From contig NZ_BROC01000005.1 of the NCBI RefSeq assembly GCF_024345205.1, positions 1 through 64,000 on the forward strand: a stretch of DNA of 64,000 nucleotides. Reading direction: 5' to 3'. The notes below the pieces were generated by a model. That model ran no database searches. It was not told where the DNA came from and was given only the letters and a program-made list of their open reading frames with translations. This document shows positions 18,443-27,367 of this stretch, piece by piece (the stretch's first letter is position 1; each line of letters starts with the position of its first letter). The position numbers and the translations under genes are program-made. This stretch comes from Lapidilactobacillus luobeiensis (GTDB lineage: Bacteria; Bacillota; Bacilli; Lactobacillales; Lactobacillaceae).

Positions 18443-19511
18443 CTGACCGCCCTCCACGTTTTTTTCGACGCAAGCGTAATAAGATGATGACCAAAATCAA
18501 AATAATCAAGATCAAGACGCCAAAACCGATCCCGATCGCATAGACGAACCAAGGCGTTCCCCCTTGGGCTTGCTTGATTTTACTTTGTAACTGCCGCTTG
18601 CGGGCTTGGGTAAGTGTGACTGTATTACTAGACGTTTCCTGATAACGATAACGCTGGCCATCGGTTGCTTGATAGTGGCCTTGGCTGTCACGAACATAAT
18701 AAGCCTTAGTCTCAACGCGATATTTCCCCGCGTCAGGATCAGTCGGTAATTTCAACCGATAATAAAAGTGCGAATTAGGCGCCATCTGCATCTTGCTGAC
18801 CGTCCGCTGATATTTCTTCCCTGTCGTCGTATTGACCGCCTTGGTCTCAACATGCAATTGGTTGAGAAAAGTGGCGCTAACATTATTCAGTGGTACCGCG
18901 ATCGTATTTTGAGATTCATCTTGGCGGATCTGCGCCGCCCCTAATTTAAGCTGAGGTAGCCAGACTTGATCAACATCCCGTGCGATCACAGTGATCGCGT
19001 AACGGAACTCATTTTTGATTGCCAAACCTTTCTGTGCTTCAGTCGTCTGCGCCGTGACTGGACTAAAAATAAAAGCGCCGGCGACCAGACCTGCGAAGTG
19101 TTGCGTCGGCATCGTCAAAGTAGCGGTATACGCGACAGTCTCATTAGCAGGCAAGGTCACGGTCGCTGGGCCCTTGACCAAATCAGGTAATTGATATTTC
19201 AAAGTCGTATCAGTCTTCTGCTTAATGCCATAAGCGACTTGACCGCTATCATTAGTCTGAGCAGTCGCCACACTGGCCTTGACTTTCACAGTCTGATCAG
19301 TTTCGTTTTTAAGTTGGACGACTAAACGTGTTTGCTGTCCCGTGCCCACGATCACATCAAAATACGACGAGGTCTTCTCCCTCTGTTCTGACGGCAGTTG
19401 TGGACTAACTGAAAAAGGCAGACCAGCGGCCTGCACTTTTGTCGGGATCATTAAAACCATTAACAAAACAGCAAACGCTAATGGCAAAATGAATGATCTG
19501 TTTTTTTTCAT
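18423..19511 (-). CDS. DUF916/DUF3324 cell-surface protein (WxL cluster, CscA-like)
   Basis: 362 residues. Signal peptide (FILPLAFAVLLMVLMIPTKVQAAG), then a DUF916 domain starting LPFSVSPQLPSEQ, then a DUF3324-type beta domain (about 170-300), a C-terminal membrane span (FVYAIGIGFGVLILIILILV) and a basic tail RLRRKKRGGR. Such proteins accompany WxL proteins in csc clusters and are thought to help hold or present them at the wall. It sits 10 bp after the small WxL gene and overlaps the LRR-WxL gene. Confidence 0.9.
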   Translation of the reverse strand: MKKNRSFILPLAFAVLLMVLMIPTKVQAAGLPFSVSPQLPSEQREKTSSYFDVIVGTGQQTRLVVQLKNETDQTVKVKASVATAQTNDSGQVAYGIKQKTDTTLKYQLPDLVKGPATVTLPANETVAYTATLTMPTQHFAGLVAGAFIFSPVTAQTTEAQKGLAIKNEFRYAITVIARDVDQVWLPQLKLGAAQIRQDESQNTIAVPLNNVSATFLNQLHVETKAVNTTTGKKYQRTVSKMQMAPNSHFYYRLKLPTDPDAGKYRVETKAYYVRDSQGHYQATDGQRYRYQETSSNTVTLTQARKRQLQSKIKQAQGGTPWFVYAIGIGFGVLILIILILVIILLRLRRKKRGGRSDEVSKK

Positions 19512-19521
19512 CTAAACGACC

Positions 19522-20124
19522 TTAATTTTGATTCTCTGAGATACCATCAGCCAAGGTCCAAGTCAGAGTGTTGGTATAACTGCCTTTTTTGACCAAGGTT
19601 CCCTTAGCGATCGCTAATTTCAAAGGCTTGGGGGTAATGACTGTTTGCCCCGCTCCTGCACTAGCGTATACGACACCATCTGTCGTGATTTCGCCATCGT
19701 CAGTTGATAACGTCGCACCAGTATCTAAAGCAGTTGCGCCAGAAGCAACCCCGTCATCACCAACGACCCAGCTACCCTTCTTAACGCTCAAATTCCATTT
19801 ATCATCGTCGCCACCGCGAAGATCAGCAACAGTCGCGATCAAGTCCTTGTCACCTGAAGTCGTCTCTAAGCCGTTCGCCCACACTACACTGGTACTGAAG
19901 GCATCATCCACAGTATTAAAGGAAACTGCGTCTAAAACACTATACAGGCTCAAAGTCCCGCCTTTAAAGTTTACCGAAGCCGTGGTCGTTGCCGAATCCT
20001 GTGTATCATCTGTCAGATTCGCTTCTGTTGGATTCGCGGCCAAAACTGTTCGAGTCCCTGATAACGCTGCTAGTGATAATCCTAAAACAGCAATGATCCC
20101 AAATAATGATAATGATTTTTTCAT
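19522..20124 (-). CDS. small WxL-domain surface protein
   Basis: 200 residues. Signal peptide (KKSLSLFGIIAVLGLSLAALSG, cleavage near VLAA). Two WxL motifs are visible: DDKWNLSVKKGSW near residue 107 and TLTWTLADGI at the C-terminus, with the yellow-domain spacing typical of CscB/CscC. ATG 20124 follows AGGGGGAAA; the upstream in-frame extension has no SD. First gene of the three-gene WxL operon; a structured leader precedes it. Non-covalent wall attachment expected; function unknown. Confidence 0.88.
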   Translation of the reverse strand: MKKSLSLFGIIAVLGLSLAALSGTRTVLAANPTEANLTDDTQDSATTTASVNFKGGTLSLYSVLDAVSFNTVDDAFSTSVVWANGLETTSGDKDLIATVADLRGGDDDKWNLSVKKGSWVVGDDGVASGATALDTGATLSTDDGEITTDGVVYASAGAGQTVITPKPLKLAIAKGTLVKKGSYTNTLTWTLADGISENQN

Positions 20125-20155
20125 GATTCTTTTCCCCCTATACAATGAACCAGAC

Positions 20156-20219
20156 GACACAAAAAAAGCCGCGCGACCTTCTGACGGAATAAAAGGTCAC
20201 CATTGACTTAGTTTGTGTC
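20156..20219 (-). promoter_or_regulatory. structured leader of WxL operon
   Basis: GACACAAA (20156-20163) pairs with TTTGTGTC (20212-20219), enclosing a second stem GACCTT/AAGGTC. It lies just upstream of the SD of the small WxL gene. No known riboswitch class recognised. Confidence 0.4.
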
Positions 20220-20580
20220 TTGACTGATCTCCTTGAAACACTTGATCCAAACTAAATTCTTATACAGATATTATATGGCCAACTGAGCATAAAGTCAAAT
20301 TATTTTGTGCACAATTAGAAATGATTTTTTATACATTATTGCAAGTGGTCGGCATTGAATACCTTGTTTTGAAGCTTCTAAAAGCAATTATCACTGAAAC
20401 GGTTTCCATTGTTACCTATCACGCAATTTCAAAATCCTTGTTAAAGTCATTCAAAATCATGTTATTTCCAGCCACGAAGTTCAGCGGTTATTTATTCAAA
20501 TAATAAATAAAACAATTGATCATGCCTGCTAATTCTTCATTAGTCCCAAAATCTTTATCTCTAAGTCATGCCAACCTAAA
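20220..20580. other. AT-rich intergenic region upstream of WxL operon
   Basis: No convincing gene. TGAAACGGTTTCCA at 20395-20408 is a partial cre-like palindrome (GAAAC-G-GTTTC core, two consensus mismatches). No A- or C-family element is seen here. Confidence 0.4.
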
Positions 20581-20583
20581 AAA

Positions 20584-20611
20584 ATCGACATCCAGTTATC
20601 CAGATGTCGAT
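20584..20611 (-). terminator. terminator of ROK kinase gene
   Basis: ATCGACATC pairs with GATGTCGAT; a seven-base T run follows on the minus strand, 33 bp beyond the stop codon. Confidence 0.85.
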
Positions 20612-20643
20612 CAAATCATATTCATTTTATTCAGAGCAACACA

Positions 20644-21513
20644 CTATTTCACAGCATCGGCAGCCACTAACAAGCTACCAGTGATCCCGGCGTCATCGCC
20701 CAGTTTGACATGTTGGATATACAGCTCGAGGTCAGGGACCCGTACATAATCATGCATCAATTTGGCAAACTCCGCGCGGATCAGTGGGAAAAGTTGCGCC
20801 TGTTTGCTAACGCCACCGCCGAAAACGATCAAGTCAGGTGAAAAGGTCAGGGTATACGTCATGCAAGCCTGCGCCAAATAATAGGCCTCGATTTGCCAGA
20901 AAGGATCGTCCGGCGCGATTTCATGGCCTTTTTTGCCATTACGCCGTTCGATCGCCGGTCCCGCGGCGATTCCCTCTAAGCAGTCACCATGATAAGGGCA
21001 CACGCCGACAAAATCATCGTCAGCCGCGCGGTGCATCATAATGTGTCCGGCCTCCGGGTGACTGCGACCGCTGTACAATTTCCCGTGAGAAATGTAGCCC
21101 ACGCCGATACCGGTGCCGACTGTAACGTAACAAATATTTTGTTTGCCAACGCCTGCACCTTGCAGATATTCACCATAAGCCGCCACATTCACATCTGTCG
21201 TCCAAACAAATTTAACAGCGGGATAATGAACTTTGAGTGCCCCTAGAAAATCAAAATTCTTCCAAGCTAGTTTTGGTGTGTCGGTAATATAGCCATATGT
21301 CGCCGACTGTGGTTCAATGTCGATTGGTCCGAACGAACCCACGCCGATCGCCGCTACCTCATACTGATCAAAAAAAGCGAAAACCTGCGCCAACGTTGCC
21401 TCCGGCGTGGTCGTGGGAAACTTCACCCGTGCAGTGACCTTGCCACTGGCCTCCCCGACCGCACAAACAAATTTTGTGCCGCCTGCCTCAATACCACCTA
21501 ATAATCGTGCCAT
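20644..21513 (-). CDS. ROK-family fructokinase/mannokinase (GmuE/ScrK type)
   Basis: 289 residues. ATP-binding GGIEAGGTKFVCAVG at the start. The zinc motif GHIMMHRAADDDFVGVCPYH then GDCLEG (His plus three Cys-type ligands near 155-180) is characteristic of the YdhR/GmuE fructokinase group. It phosphorylates hexoses such as fructose or mannose at O6. ATG 21513 is preferred over 21519 because GAAAGAAGG directly abuts the latter. Next to GH125 and GH92 mannosidase genes, so mannose released there is a likely substrate. Confidence 0.9.
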   Translation of the reverse strand: MARLLGGIEAGGTKFVCAVGEASGKVTARVKFPTTTPEATLAQVFAFFDQYEVAAIGVGSFGPIDIEPQSATYGYITDTPKLAWKNFDFLGALKVHYPAVKFVWTTDVNVAAYGEYLQGAGVGKQNICYVTVGTGIGVGYISHGKLYSGRSHPEAGHIMMHRAADDDFVGVCPYHGDCLEGIAAGPAIERRNGKKGHEIAPDDPFWQIEAYYLAQACMTYTLTFSPDLIVFGGGVSKQAQLFPLIRAEFAKLMHDYVRVPDLELYIQHVKLGDDAGITGSLLVAADAVK

Positions 21514-21868
21514 GTTCATCCTTCTTTCACCCTACTTATCAAAACGGCGACTGCGGATCTCTGCCCCACGCAATAGCGTGGTTGTCCTAGTCATTAAGAC
21601 CCGATCCAGAGAAGCAGCCCCGTGGTTGGTTCTTGATCTCCGCCTTGAGTCAGCCGCAATTTTTTAGCCGTTTGACTCATATTATAACCGCGTCCGCGCA
21701 TTTTTTCTTGGTCATCCTGCTCAATTTCAGCCTGTTCGGCGTCTATCTCCTTGTCTCTGCCTTTACAAAACAGCTATGATCATCAACCTTATTTTACTGA
21801 TTGGTGAGTTCTGACTCGGCCCTAACTGCAAACAAGCAAAGAATCAGCGGCAGTCGTCAAACAAAAAC
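21514..21868. other. intergenic region between ROK kinase and GH125 gene
   Basis: No gene seen. A small hairpin CCACGC/GCGTGG lies at 21566-21581. Minus-strand genes flank it on both sides; no strong terminator or promoter could be assigned. Confidence 0.4.
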
Positions 21869-23161
21869 CTATTTTTTGACCTGCAGGCCCAAATAATCGA
21901 GCAATAATTCGCAAAACATCATATTTGCCCACGAAAACCACTCCCGCGTGAAATTACGCGGATCCTCAACATCAAAACCCTCGTGCATCATATTTGTTCC
22001 CGCCGTGGTCGCAGCCAGTAATTGTAATAACCGTTGTTTTTCCTCATGGTCGGGCTGAGTCAGGCCCTGGATCGACAGGGCGATCGGCCAGATATAATCT
22101 GGCGGCGTGTGTGGACTGCCCAGACCAGCCCCAAATTTGCCCGCGTAATAATAAGGATTCTCCGGGCTGAGTAATGTTTGCCGGGTCGCTAGATAAGTTG
22201 GCTCATTTTCTGGTAGATAGCCAAGATAAGGGGCGCTCAGCAGATTGGGGATATTGCCATCGTCCATGATCAAAGTGTGCCCCAAGCCATCGACTTCATA
22301 AGCGTAGATCTTTTTACCGGCGGCATTAGTTGTCGTCCCAAAACGCTCGATCCCGGTTTGGATCTCTGTGGCCAAACGCTGGGCGGTCGTGGCTAATTCT
22401 GGTTCAGCGAGGATCTCAGTGCAGATCTCTTGAAGATAATTCAAGATCACGACCGCAAACATATTGGCAGGAACCAAATAACCGTAAACACAAGCGTCAT
22501 CACTGGGACGAAAACCGGACCAGCTCATTCCGGTATAACCGACTGGCTGGCCTAAACCTGCCCGCGCTAAAGTATCTTCCGGCCGATCATCGCTTCTTTC
22601 AAAACGATAAGTTGACTGCTCCTCATGGTGCTGTTCAATCGCGATCACTTGTAGCAATTTCTTGATGGCCGAAATGAAGGTCGCATCAAATTGATCAGTC
22701 AAGCCCGTGTTCTTGTAAAGTAGATAAGCCAACTGGACCGGATAACACAAAGAATCGAGTTCGTATTTTCGCTCCCAGATCCAAGGTCCCATAGTAGTGG
22801 CATCGCTTTGGTGGCCATGACCATTGCCAGTCAAATTAAAAGCGTTAGCATACGGATCGAGCGCCATATTGAAAAACTGCCGTTTGACCACGCGTAGAAT
22901 AATATCGGCCACTGCCGGATCCTTTTGCGCCATGATCAAATATGGCCGTAATTGCGCAGTCGAATCTCGTTGCCACATCGCAGGAATATCCCCGGTCAAG
23001 ACAAAGATATTCGTATATTCATCTGTTGTTAATGTTGTTTCTAAAGTGTTGGTAAACGTGATCTCAAAAATTCTCGCCAAATCCTGACGATCTGGCCCGC
23101 AAAGTCGCTTGACTTGAGTAACGAAATCACGAACGGCCGGCGTTAGATAAGATTTTGTCAT
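21869..23161 (-). CDS. GH125 exo-alpha-mannosidase (metal-independent, alpha-1,6)
   Basis: 430 residues, normal for GH125. Family-typical stretches: TGDIPAMWQRDSTAQLRPYL near residue 65, NGHGHQSDATTMGPWIWERK near 115, GMSWSGFRPSDDACVYGYLV near 215, LIMDDGNIPNLLSAPYLGY near 300, TREWFSWANMMF near 405. No signal peptide, so it acts inside the cell on imported mannosides, where GH125 enzymes remove terminal alpha-1,6-mannose. ATG 23161 is chosen over the upstream in-frame start by SD (GTGGTGAT) and family length. Divergent from the GntR-LacI regulator and GH92 gene. Confidence 0.93.
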   Translation of the reverse strand: MTKSYLTPAVRDFVTQVKRLCGPDRQDLARIFEITFTNTLETTLTTDEYTNIFVLTGDIPAMWQRDSTAQLRPYLIMAQKDPAVADIILRVVKRQFFNMALDPYANAFNLTGNGHGHQSDATTMGPWIWERKYELDSLCYPVQLAYLLYKNTGLTDQFDATFISAIKKLLQVIAIEQHHEEQSTYRFERSDDRPEDTLARAGLGQPVGYTGMSWSGFRPSDDACVYGYLVPANMFAVVILNYLQEICTEILAEPELATTAQRLATEIQTGIERFGTTTNAAGKKIYAYEVDGLGHTLIMDDGNIPNLLSAPYLGYLPENEPTYLATRQTLLSPENPYYYAGKFGAGLGSPHTPPDYIWPIALSIQGLTQPDHEEKQRLLQLLAATTAGTNMMHEGFDVEDPRNFTREWFSWANMMFCELLLDYLGLQVKK

Positions 23162-23196
23162 TTCATCACCACTTGATATATTTTTTAGCAAGCCAA

Positions 23197-23272
23197 GTAT
23201 ATCATGAACAGTCCCATAAATCAGTAATTGTTTGAAAAAAAGATTTATTTTCCCCGATAAATGATATATGAT
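23197..23272. promoter_or_regulatory. candidate operator half-sites between GH125 and regulator
   Basis: GTATATCAT at 23197-23205 and the inverted ATGATATAT at 23261-23269 share the core TATATCAT and flank the divergent control region. They are candidate binding sites for the adjacent GntR-LacI hybrid regulator. Confidence 0.35.
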
Positions 23273-23309
23273 TACTCATAGCAACTATCAACTGTGGAGG
23301 TGAGGCTTT

Positions 23310-24377
23310 ACGGTCACTAGTCAGAATAAATATCAAACGATCTTCACAGATTTACAGGCTAAGATTTGGTCCGGCTATTATCCAGCCAATCAGCAATTGC
23401 CTTCAGAAAATGAGCTGGCGCAACAATATCAAGTCAGTCGGATCACTTCTAAACGCGCACTGCAAGAATTGGCTGATATCGGTTTGGTCCAACGTCGCCA
23501 AGGTAGCGGGACCTTTGTTCGCCGTGGTTTACGCTTGCGACCAAAGACAAAGCAGATCTTATTGGTGATCCCCTTCGCGCCGGAATCAGGGCTGGGTGAC
23601 TATATTACGGGGATCAAATCCGTTCTAACGCCACAAGGTCAAGAACTCACAGTTATTGAGAAGCAAAGCTTTGATTTTGATCATCCTGAGCGTTTAGCGA
23701 CCCATTTCGATGGCATCATTTATTATCCACAACAATTGACGATCGAATTGGCACAGTTGGAACGATTCGCGTTGGCGCATATTCCTCTGGTCCTGATCGA
23801 TCAAACGGCTTTTGGGCTCCCGATCCCCTCGGTGGTCGCCGACAACACCCAAGGCGGTTACTTGGCGACGCGCACCCTGATCGAAAGCGGTCATCAACGG
23901 CTGATTTTTTTGGCTACCGCGGACTTTGCCCACGCGCTAAATTCATCCGTGGCCCAACGTTACTTTGGCTATCTTCAAGCCTTGATGGAACAAGATCTAG
24001 ACTTTGCGATCACCCCGGAACAAGCAACCCGTCTGACCGAAGATGATTTTGCCGCGCTACCCGCCTTTTTGAAAAAGGAACAGATCACCGGGATCGTCAC
24101 CGAGCACGACCTATTGGCCCTAGATGTGTTGCGGTTTTTGCAAGAGCAAGCGATCAACGTTCCTGAGGATATTTCCCTGATCGGTTTTGATAATATCACC
24201 CGAACAGCGACGAGCCAGCCGCAATTAAGTACGATCCGCCAAGACTTTCAGACGATCGGTCAAAAGGCGGCCCAACTTCTGCAGGAGCGGATCGCCAATC
24301 CTTTTGACCCTACGATCAAACAGGCCACTGTCCCCGTTGATCTGATCCCACGTCAAAGCATCAAAAGACTCGGTTGA
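23310..24377 (+). CDS. GntR-LacI hybrid (AraR-like) regulator of mannosidase genes
   Basis: About 355 residues. A GntR winged helix (about 5-75, NKYQTIFTDLQAKIW then LPSENELAQQYQVSR and GSGTFVRR) is joined to a LacI/periplasmic-binding sensor domain (about 90-350, ending LIGFDNITRTATSQPQLSTI). The first in-frame ATG/GTG/TTG is the internal TTG 23397, which would cut off the first DNA-binding helix. The excellent SD GGAGGTGA (23297-23304) points instead to an ACG at 23310, so a rare ACG start, or an ATG lost by mutation or sequencing error, is inferred. It lies 68 bp before the GH92 gene, same strand. Confidence 0.8.
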   Translation, partial: TVTSQNKYQTIFTDLQAKIWSGYYPANQQLPSENELAQQYQVSRITSKRALQELADIGLVQRRQGSGTFVRRGLRLRPKTKQILLVIPFAPESGLGDYITGIKSVLTPQGQELTVIEKQSFDFDHPERLATHFDGIIYYPQQLTIELAQLERFALAHIPLVLIDQTAFGLPIPSVVADNTQGGYLATRTLIESGHQRLIFLATADFAHALNSSVAQRYFGYLQALMEQDLDFAITPEQATRLTEDDFAALPAFLKKEQITGIVTEHDLLALDVLRFLQEQAINVPEDISLIGFDNITRTATSQPQLSTIRQDFQTIGQKAAQLLQERIANPFDPTIKQATVPVDLIPRQSIKRLG

Positions 24378-24445
24378 TCAGGTGCGACGACGCCCTTCAT
24401 AATTTCATTGCAACAAACTCAACAAGACTATCAAAGGAGCTTACT

Positions 24446-26659
24446 ATGCAGATCACTTCGATCGATACTCGCCAAGGCACTGATAATTCTTACCGCTTCT
24501 CTCACGGCAACGCGTTGCCACTGACCGGTGTCCCTTTCGCGATGAATTACTATACGGTTCAAAATGATGGTAGTCGCGGCGGTTGGTTCTTCAACCCTAA
24601 TGACCATCGTTTTGAAGGTTTTCGCCTGACCCACCAACCTAGTCCTTGGGTCGGCGATTTTTCACATCTGGTTCTTTTGCCGCTGACTCAGGCTCCCGGG
24701 AAAGATCCAATCGTTGATTATGCTGGTTCTTTTGAACCCAACGATGCCTGTTTCAATCCAGCGCAATTACGCTTGTACGATTTGCATTACGGCGTCGAGT
24801 CCACTTTGATCCCCAACACTTATGGCGCCACGATCAAAAGCTGTTTTCCCCAAAATCAACGGGCTGGTTATCAATTGACTTTACCAGGACGGGCGCAAGT
24901 CGATTTCGATCAGGCGACTAATCAACTCAATGGTCAAGTGATCAATTTTTCTGACTGTGAGGATCCTGATTTCACTATGTATTTCAGTCTACAACTCAGC
25001 GCGGCCTTAGACTTGGGTCAGATCCAGTTCAAAATCGGCAATGAGCAACTGATGACGACCACGACTGATCAGACTCACTTCAGCGGTGATGACCTACAAC
25101 TGATTTTTTATCTGCAGGGGGCTGAAAATGAATTGGCCTTAGCCACATCATTTATTTCCCCTCAACAGGCACGTCTTAATTTACGGCGTCAACAAACGCA
25201 AACCTTCACGGAACAACAAGTAGCGGCGCGTCATGCTTGGCAAACGTATTTTGATCGAATCGAGATCGAAGACCACCGGCATCAAGAACAGGTTAAGACT
25301 TTCTACACGACCCTGTATCGCCTGTTCCTTTTTCCGCAAAAATTCTATGAATTGGACGAAGCAGAGCAGCCTTGTCATTACGACACTTTAGCCCGAACGA
25401 GTAAGCCGGGGATCCTCTACACCAATAATGGCTTTTGGGACACTTATAAAACAGTCTATCCCTTTTATAGCCTGATCGCGCCTGAAGTTTTGACTGAAAT
25501 GTTGCGCGGTTTCTTGACCAGTTATCGCGAGGCTGGTTTCTTGCCAAAATGGCTTTCACCTGATGAACGTGGCATGATGCCCGGCACTTTGATTGATGCG
25601 GTCATTGCCGATGCCGCCAGCAAAGATCTGCTCAACCCAGATCAACTGGAGGATTTCTTGACCGCGATGGTCCATGCAGCCACAGTTCAAAGCGATGATG
25701 AAAAATACGGGCGCCGCGGGACTTTAGATTATCTGAAATATGGTTACGTGCCAGATACCCACGAAGAAAGTGTCAATCACACCTTGGACTATGCCTACAG
25801 TGATTATTGCATCGCCGTTGTCGCCGAAAAAGCAGGCCACCTTTTATTGGCCAAACAATATCGAGAACGTGCCCGCAATTATCGTCATTTATTCGACCCA
25901 GAGACTGGCTTCATGCGGCCCAAAGACCCTCAAGGTGAATTCGACCCTGACTTCCGCCCTTTACAGTGGGGCCACGGCTTCACCGAAGGCAGCGTTTGGC
26001 AAAACGGCTTTGCGGTCTATCAGGATATTGCCGGCTTGGTCAATGAATATGGCGGCAAGCAAACCTTCTACGAAAAATTAGTTGAGCTGGTCAATCAGCC
26101 CGCCACTTTTGAAACAGGCGGTTATGGTTTTGAGATCCACGAAATGACTGAACTGGCTGCACTGAAATTTGGTCAATTGGCTTTGTCCAATCAACCTAGC
26201 TTCCATATCCCCTACCTATTCACTTATGTCGGTCACCCCGAGATGACCCAACTCTTGATCAAACAATTGTTGAACCAAGCCTTCAATGCAGGTTATCAAG
26301 GATTTCCCGGCGATGAGGATAATGGCTCGATGGCCGGTTGGTATGTCTTGTCAGCCCTAGGCATTTACCCCGTCACGCCAGGGTCAGGCCAATTCGTTTT
26401 TGGTTTGCCACTATTCGATCGTGTCACCCTACACTTGCCAGCGGGGAAGACCCTTGTCTTACGCACCAAAAATAATGAAGTACAAAACCAATTCGTACAA
26501 GCACGCAGTTTCAATGGACAAAATCTAAGTCAAACCTACATTGCTTACGATCAATTGATCGCCGGTGGAGAACTGACCACCACCCTAGGACTGGCACCAA
26601 GCTTACATCGATCAACAAACACTGAATTACCCTATTCGATCTCCACTTATGACGACTAA
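24446..26659 (+). CDS. GH92 alpha-mannosidase
   Basis: 737 residues. Hallmarks of GH92: IDTRQGTDNSYRFSHGNALP at the N-terminus, NNGFWDTYKTVYPFYSL near residue 330, and DEDNGSMAGWYVLSALGIYP near residue 625 with the conserved acidic pair. GH92 enzymes are calcium-dependent inverting exo-alpha-mannosidases, often alpha-1,2. No signal peptide, so cytoplasmic. ATG 24446 follows AAAGGAG; the longer in-frame extension overlaps the regulator. Probably co-transcribed with that regulator and followed by two A-family elements and a hairpin. Confidence 0.95.
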   Translation: MQITSIDTRQGTDNSYRFSHGNALPLTGVPFAMNYYTVQNDGSRGGWFFNPNDHRFEGFRLTHQPSPWVGDFSHLVLLPLTQAPGKDPIVDYAGSFEPNDACFNPAQLRLYDLHYGVESTLIPNTYGATIKSCFPQNQRAGYQLTLPGRAQVDFDQATNQLNGQVINFSDCEDPDFTMYFSLQLSAALDLGQIQFKIGNEQLMTTTTDQTHFSGDDLQLIFYLQGAENELALATSFISPQQARLNLRRQQTQTFTEQQVAARHAWQTYFDRIEIEDHRHQEQVKTFYTTLYRLFLFPQKFYELDEAEQPCHYDTLARTSKPGILYTNNGFWDTYKTVYPFYSLIAPEVLTEMLRGFLTSYREAGFLPKWLSPDERGMMPGTLIDAVIADAASKDLLNPDQLEDFLTAMVHAATVQSDDEKYGRRGTLDYLKYGYVPDTHEESVNHTLDYAYSDYCIAVVAEKAGHLLLAKQYRERARNYRHLFDPETGFMRPKDPQGEFDPDFRPLQWGHGFTEGSVWQNGFAVYQDIAGLVNEYGGKQTFYEKLVELVNQPATFETGGYGFEIHEMTELAALKFGQLALSNQPSFHIPYLFTYVGHPEMTQLLIKQLLNQAFNAGYQGFPGDEDNGSMAGWYVLSALGIYPVTPGSGQFVFGLPLFDRVTLHLPAGKTLVLRTKNNEVQNQFVQARSFNGQNLSQTYIAYDQLIAGGELTTTLGLAPSLHRSTNTELPYSISTYDD

Positions 26660-26662
26660 AAC

Positions 26663-26787
26663 AGAGTGCGAGCCACCCCGGGTAGCGCTTGAGCATTAGC
26701 CTAGCAATTGTTTTGGAAGCAGGTTTAGCTTCCGGAACAATTGCGTAGCTAAGCGGAAAGCGCTGGGGTGGCGAACACGTTTCAAAA
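26663..26787 (+). repeat. A-family palindromic element, copy 1
   Basis: Starts AGAGTGCGAGCC, ends GCGAACACGTTTCAAAA. Outer arms GCCACCCC/GGGGTGGC, next stem AGCGCTT/AAGCGCT, inner stem CAATTGTTTTGGAAGC/GCTTCCGGAACAATTG. Directly follows the GH92 stop codon. Confidence 0.85.
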
Positions 26788-26790
26788 ATC

Positions 26791-26915
26791 AGAGTGTAAG
26801 CACCCCCGGGTAGCTTCTGAGCATTAACCTAGTCAGGATTTTGGAGGCGCTCCTTGCCTCCGGAAGCCTGACGTAGTTAAGCGCCAGAAGCTGGGGTAGC
26901 GAACACGTTTCAAAA
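26791..26915 (+). repeat. A-family palindromic element, copy 2
   Basis: Tandem to copy 1. The inner stem is TCAGGATTTTGGAGGC/GCCTCCGGAAGCCTGA, different from copy 1 but again mostly self-complementary. It is nearly identical to copy 4 at 29782. Confidence 0.85.
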
Positions 26916-26919
26916 CAAA

Positions 26920-26950
26920 AAACCTCACTTCTGGGCAGGAAGTGAGGTTT
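26920..26950 (+). terminator. terminator candidate after GH92 and element pair
   Basis: AAACCTCACTTC pairs perfectly with GAAGTGAGGTTT (12 bp, 7-nt loop). The T run is short, so efficiency is uncertain. Confidence 0.6.
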
Positions 26951-26984
26951 CGTCTCTATCTATCTAAGTATAGAGAAAGGAGTA

Positions 26985-27068
26985 ATGAAGAAAACTAGCA
27001 ATTATTATAGGTTTAGGTTGGTAGAAAGCCGCATGCCACGATCCTATCAAGCTGGAGAAACTTCATAG
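26985..27068 (+). CDS. possible 27-residue small protein
   Basis: AAAGGAG at 26976-26982 stands just before ATG 26985. The frame encodes a basic 27-residue peptide beginning MKKTSNYYRFRLVES and ends TAG at 27068. No family recognised and no hydrophobic segment. The SD is as good as those of real genes here, but length alone gives no coding proof. Confidence 0.3.
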   Translation: MKKTSNYYRFRLVESRMPRSYQAGETS

Positions 27069-27367
27069 TTTATTCATATCATGTCATTGCTTTCTATGTC
27101 TATAATAATAAACTATGTTTGCGAACGAACAACGACACTATTGTGAATTATTGGTGAACAATATATGAATTTTTTGTGTTTTCAAACTATTGTCCTTGAT
27201 TATCGCTACTTGACCACAAATCTACGTCATGATTTTCTGACCAGCTATTGCTATTGACGCTGGCTGAGCGAGGATAAAATCCCAACGGTGAAGAAGAAGC
27301 CAACATTCATACCACTTGTGTTCCCGGACCTGCCCACCATATTTTATGCGGCACGCTCCAGTCTGGC
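27069..27367. other. intergenic region, no gene seen
   Basis: AT-rich stretch between the small frame and the ROK gene. It contains a short inverted repeat ATTGT/ACAAT around 27142-27164. No clear terminator for the ROK gene was found. Confidence 0.35.
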
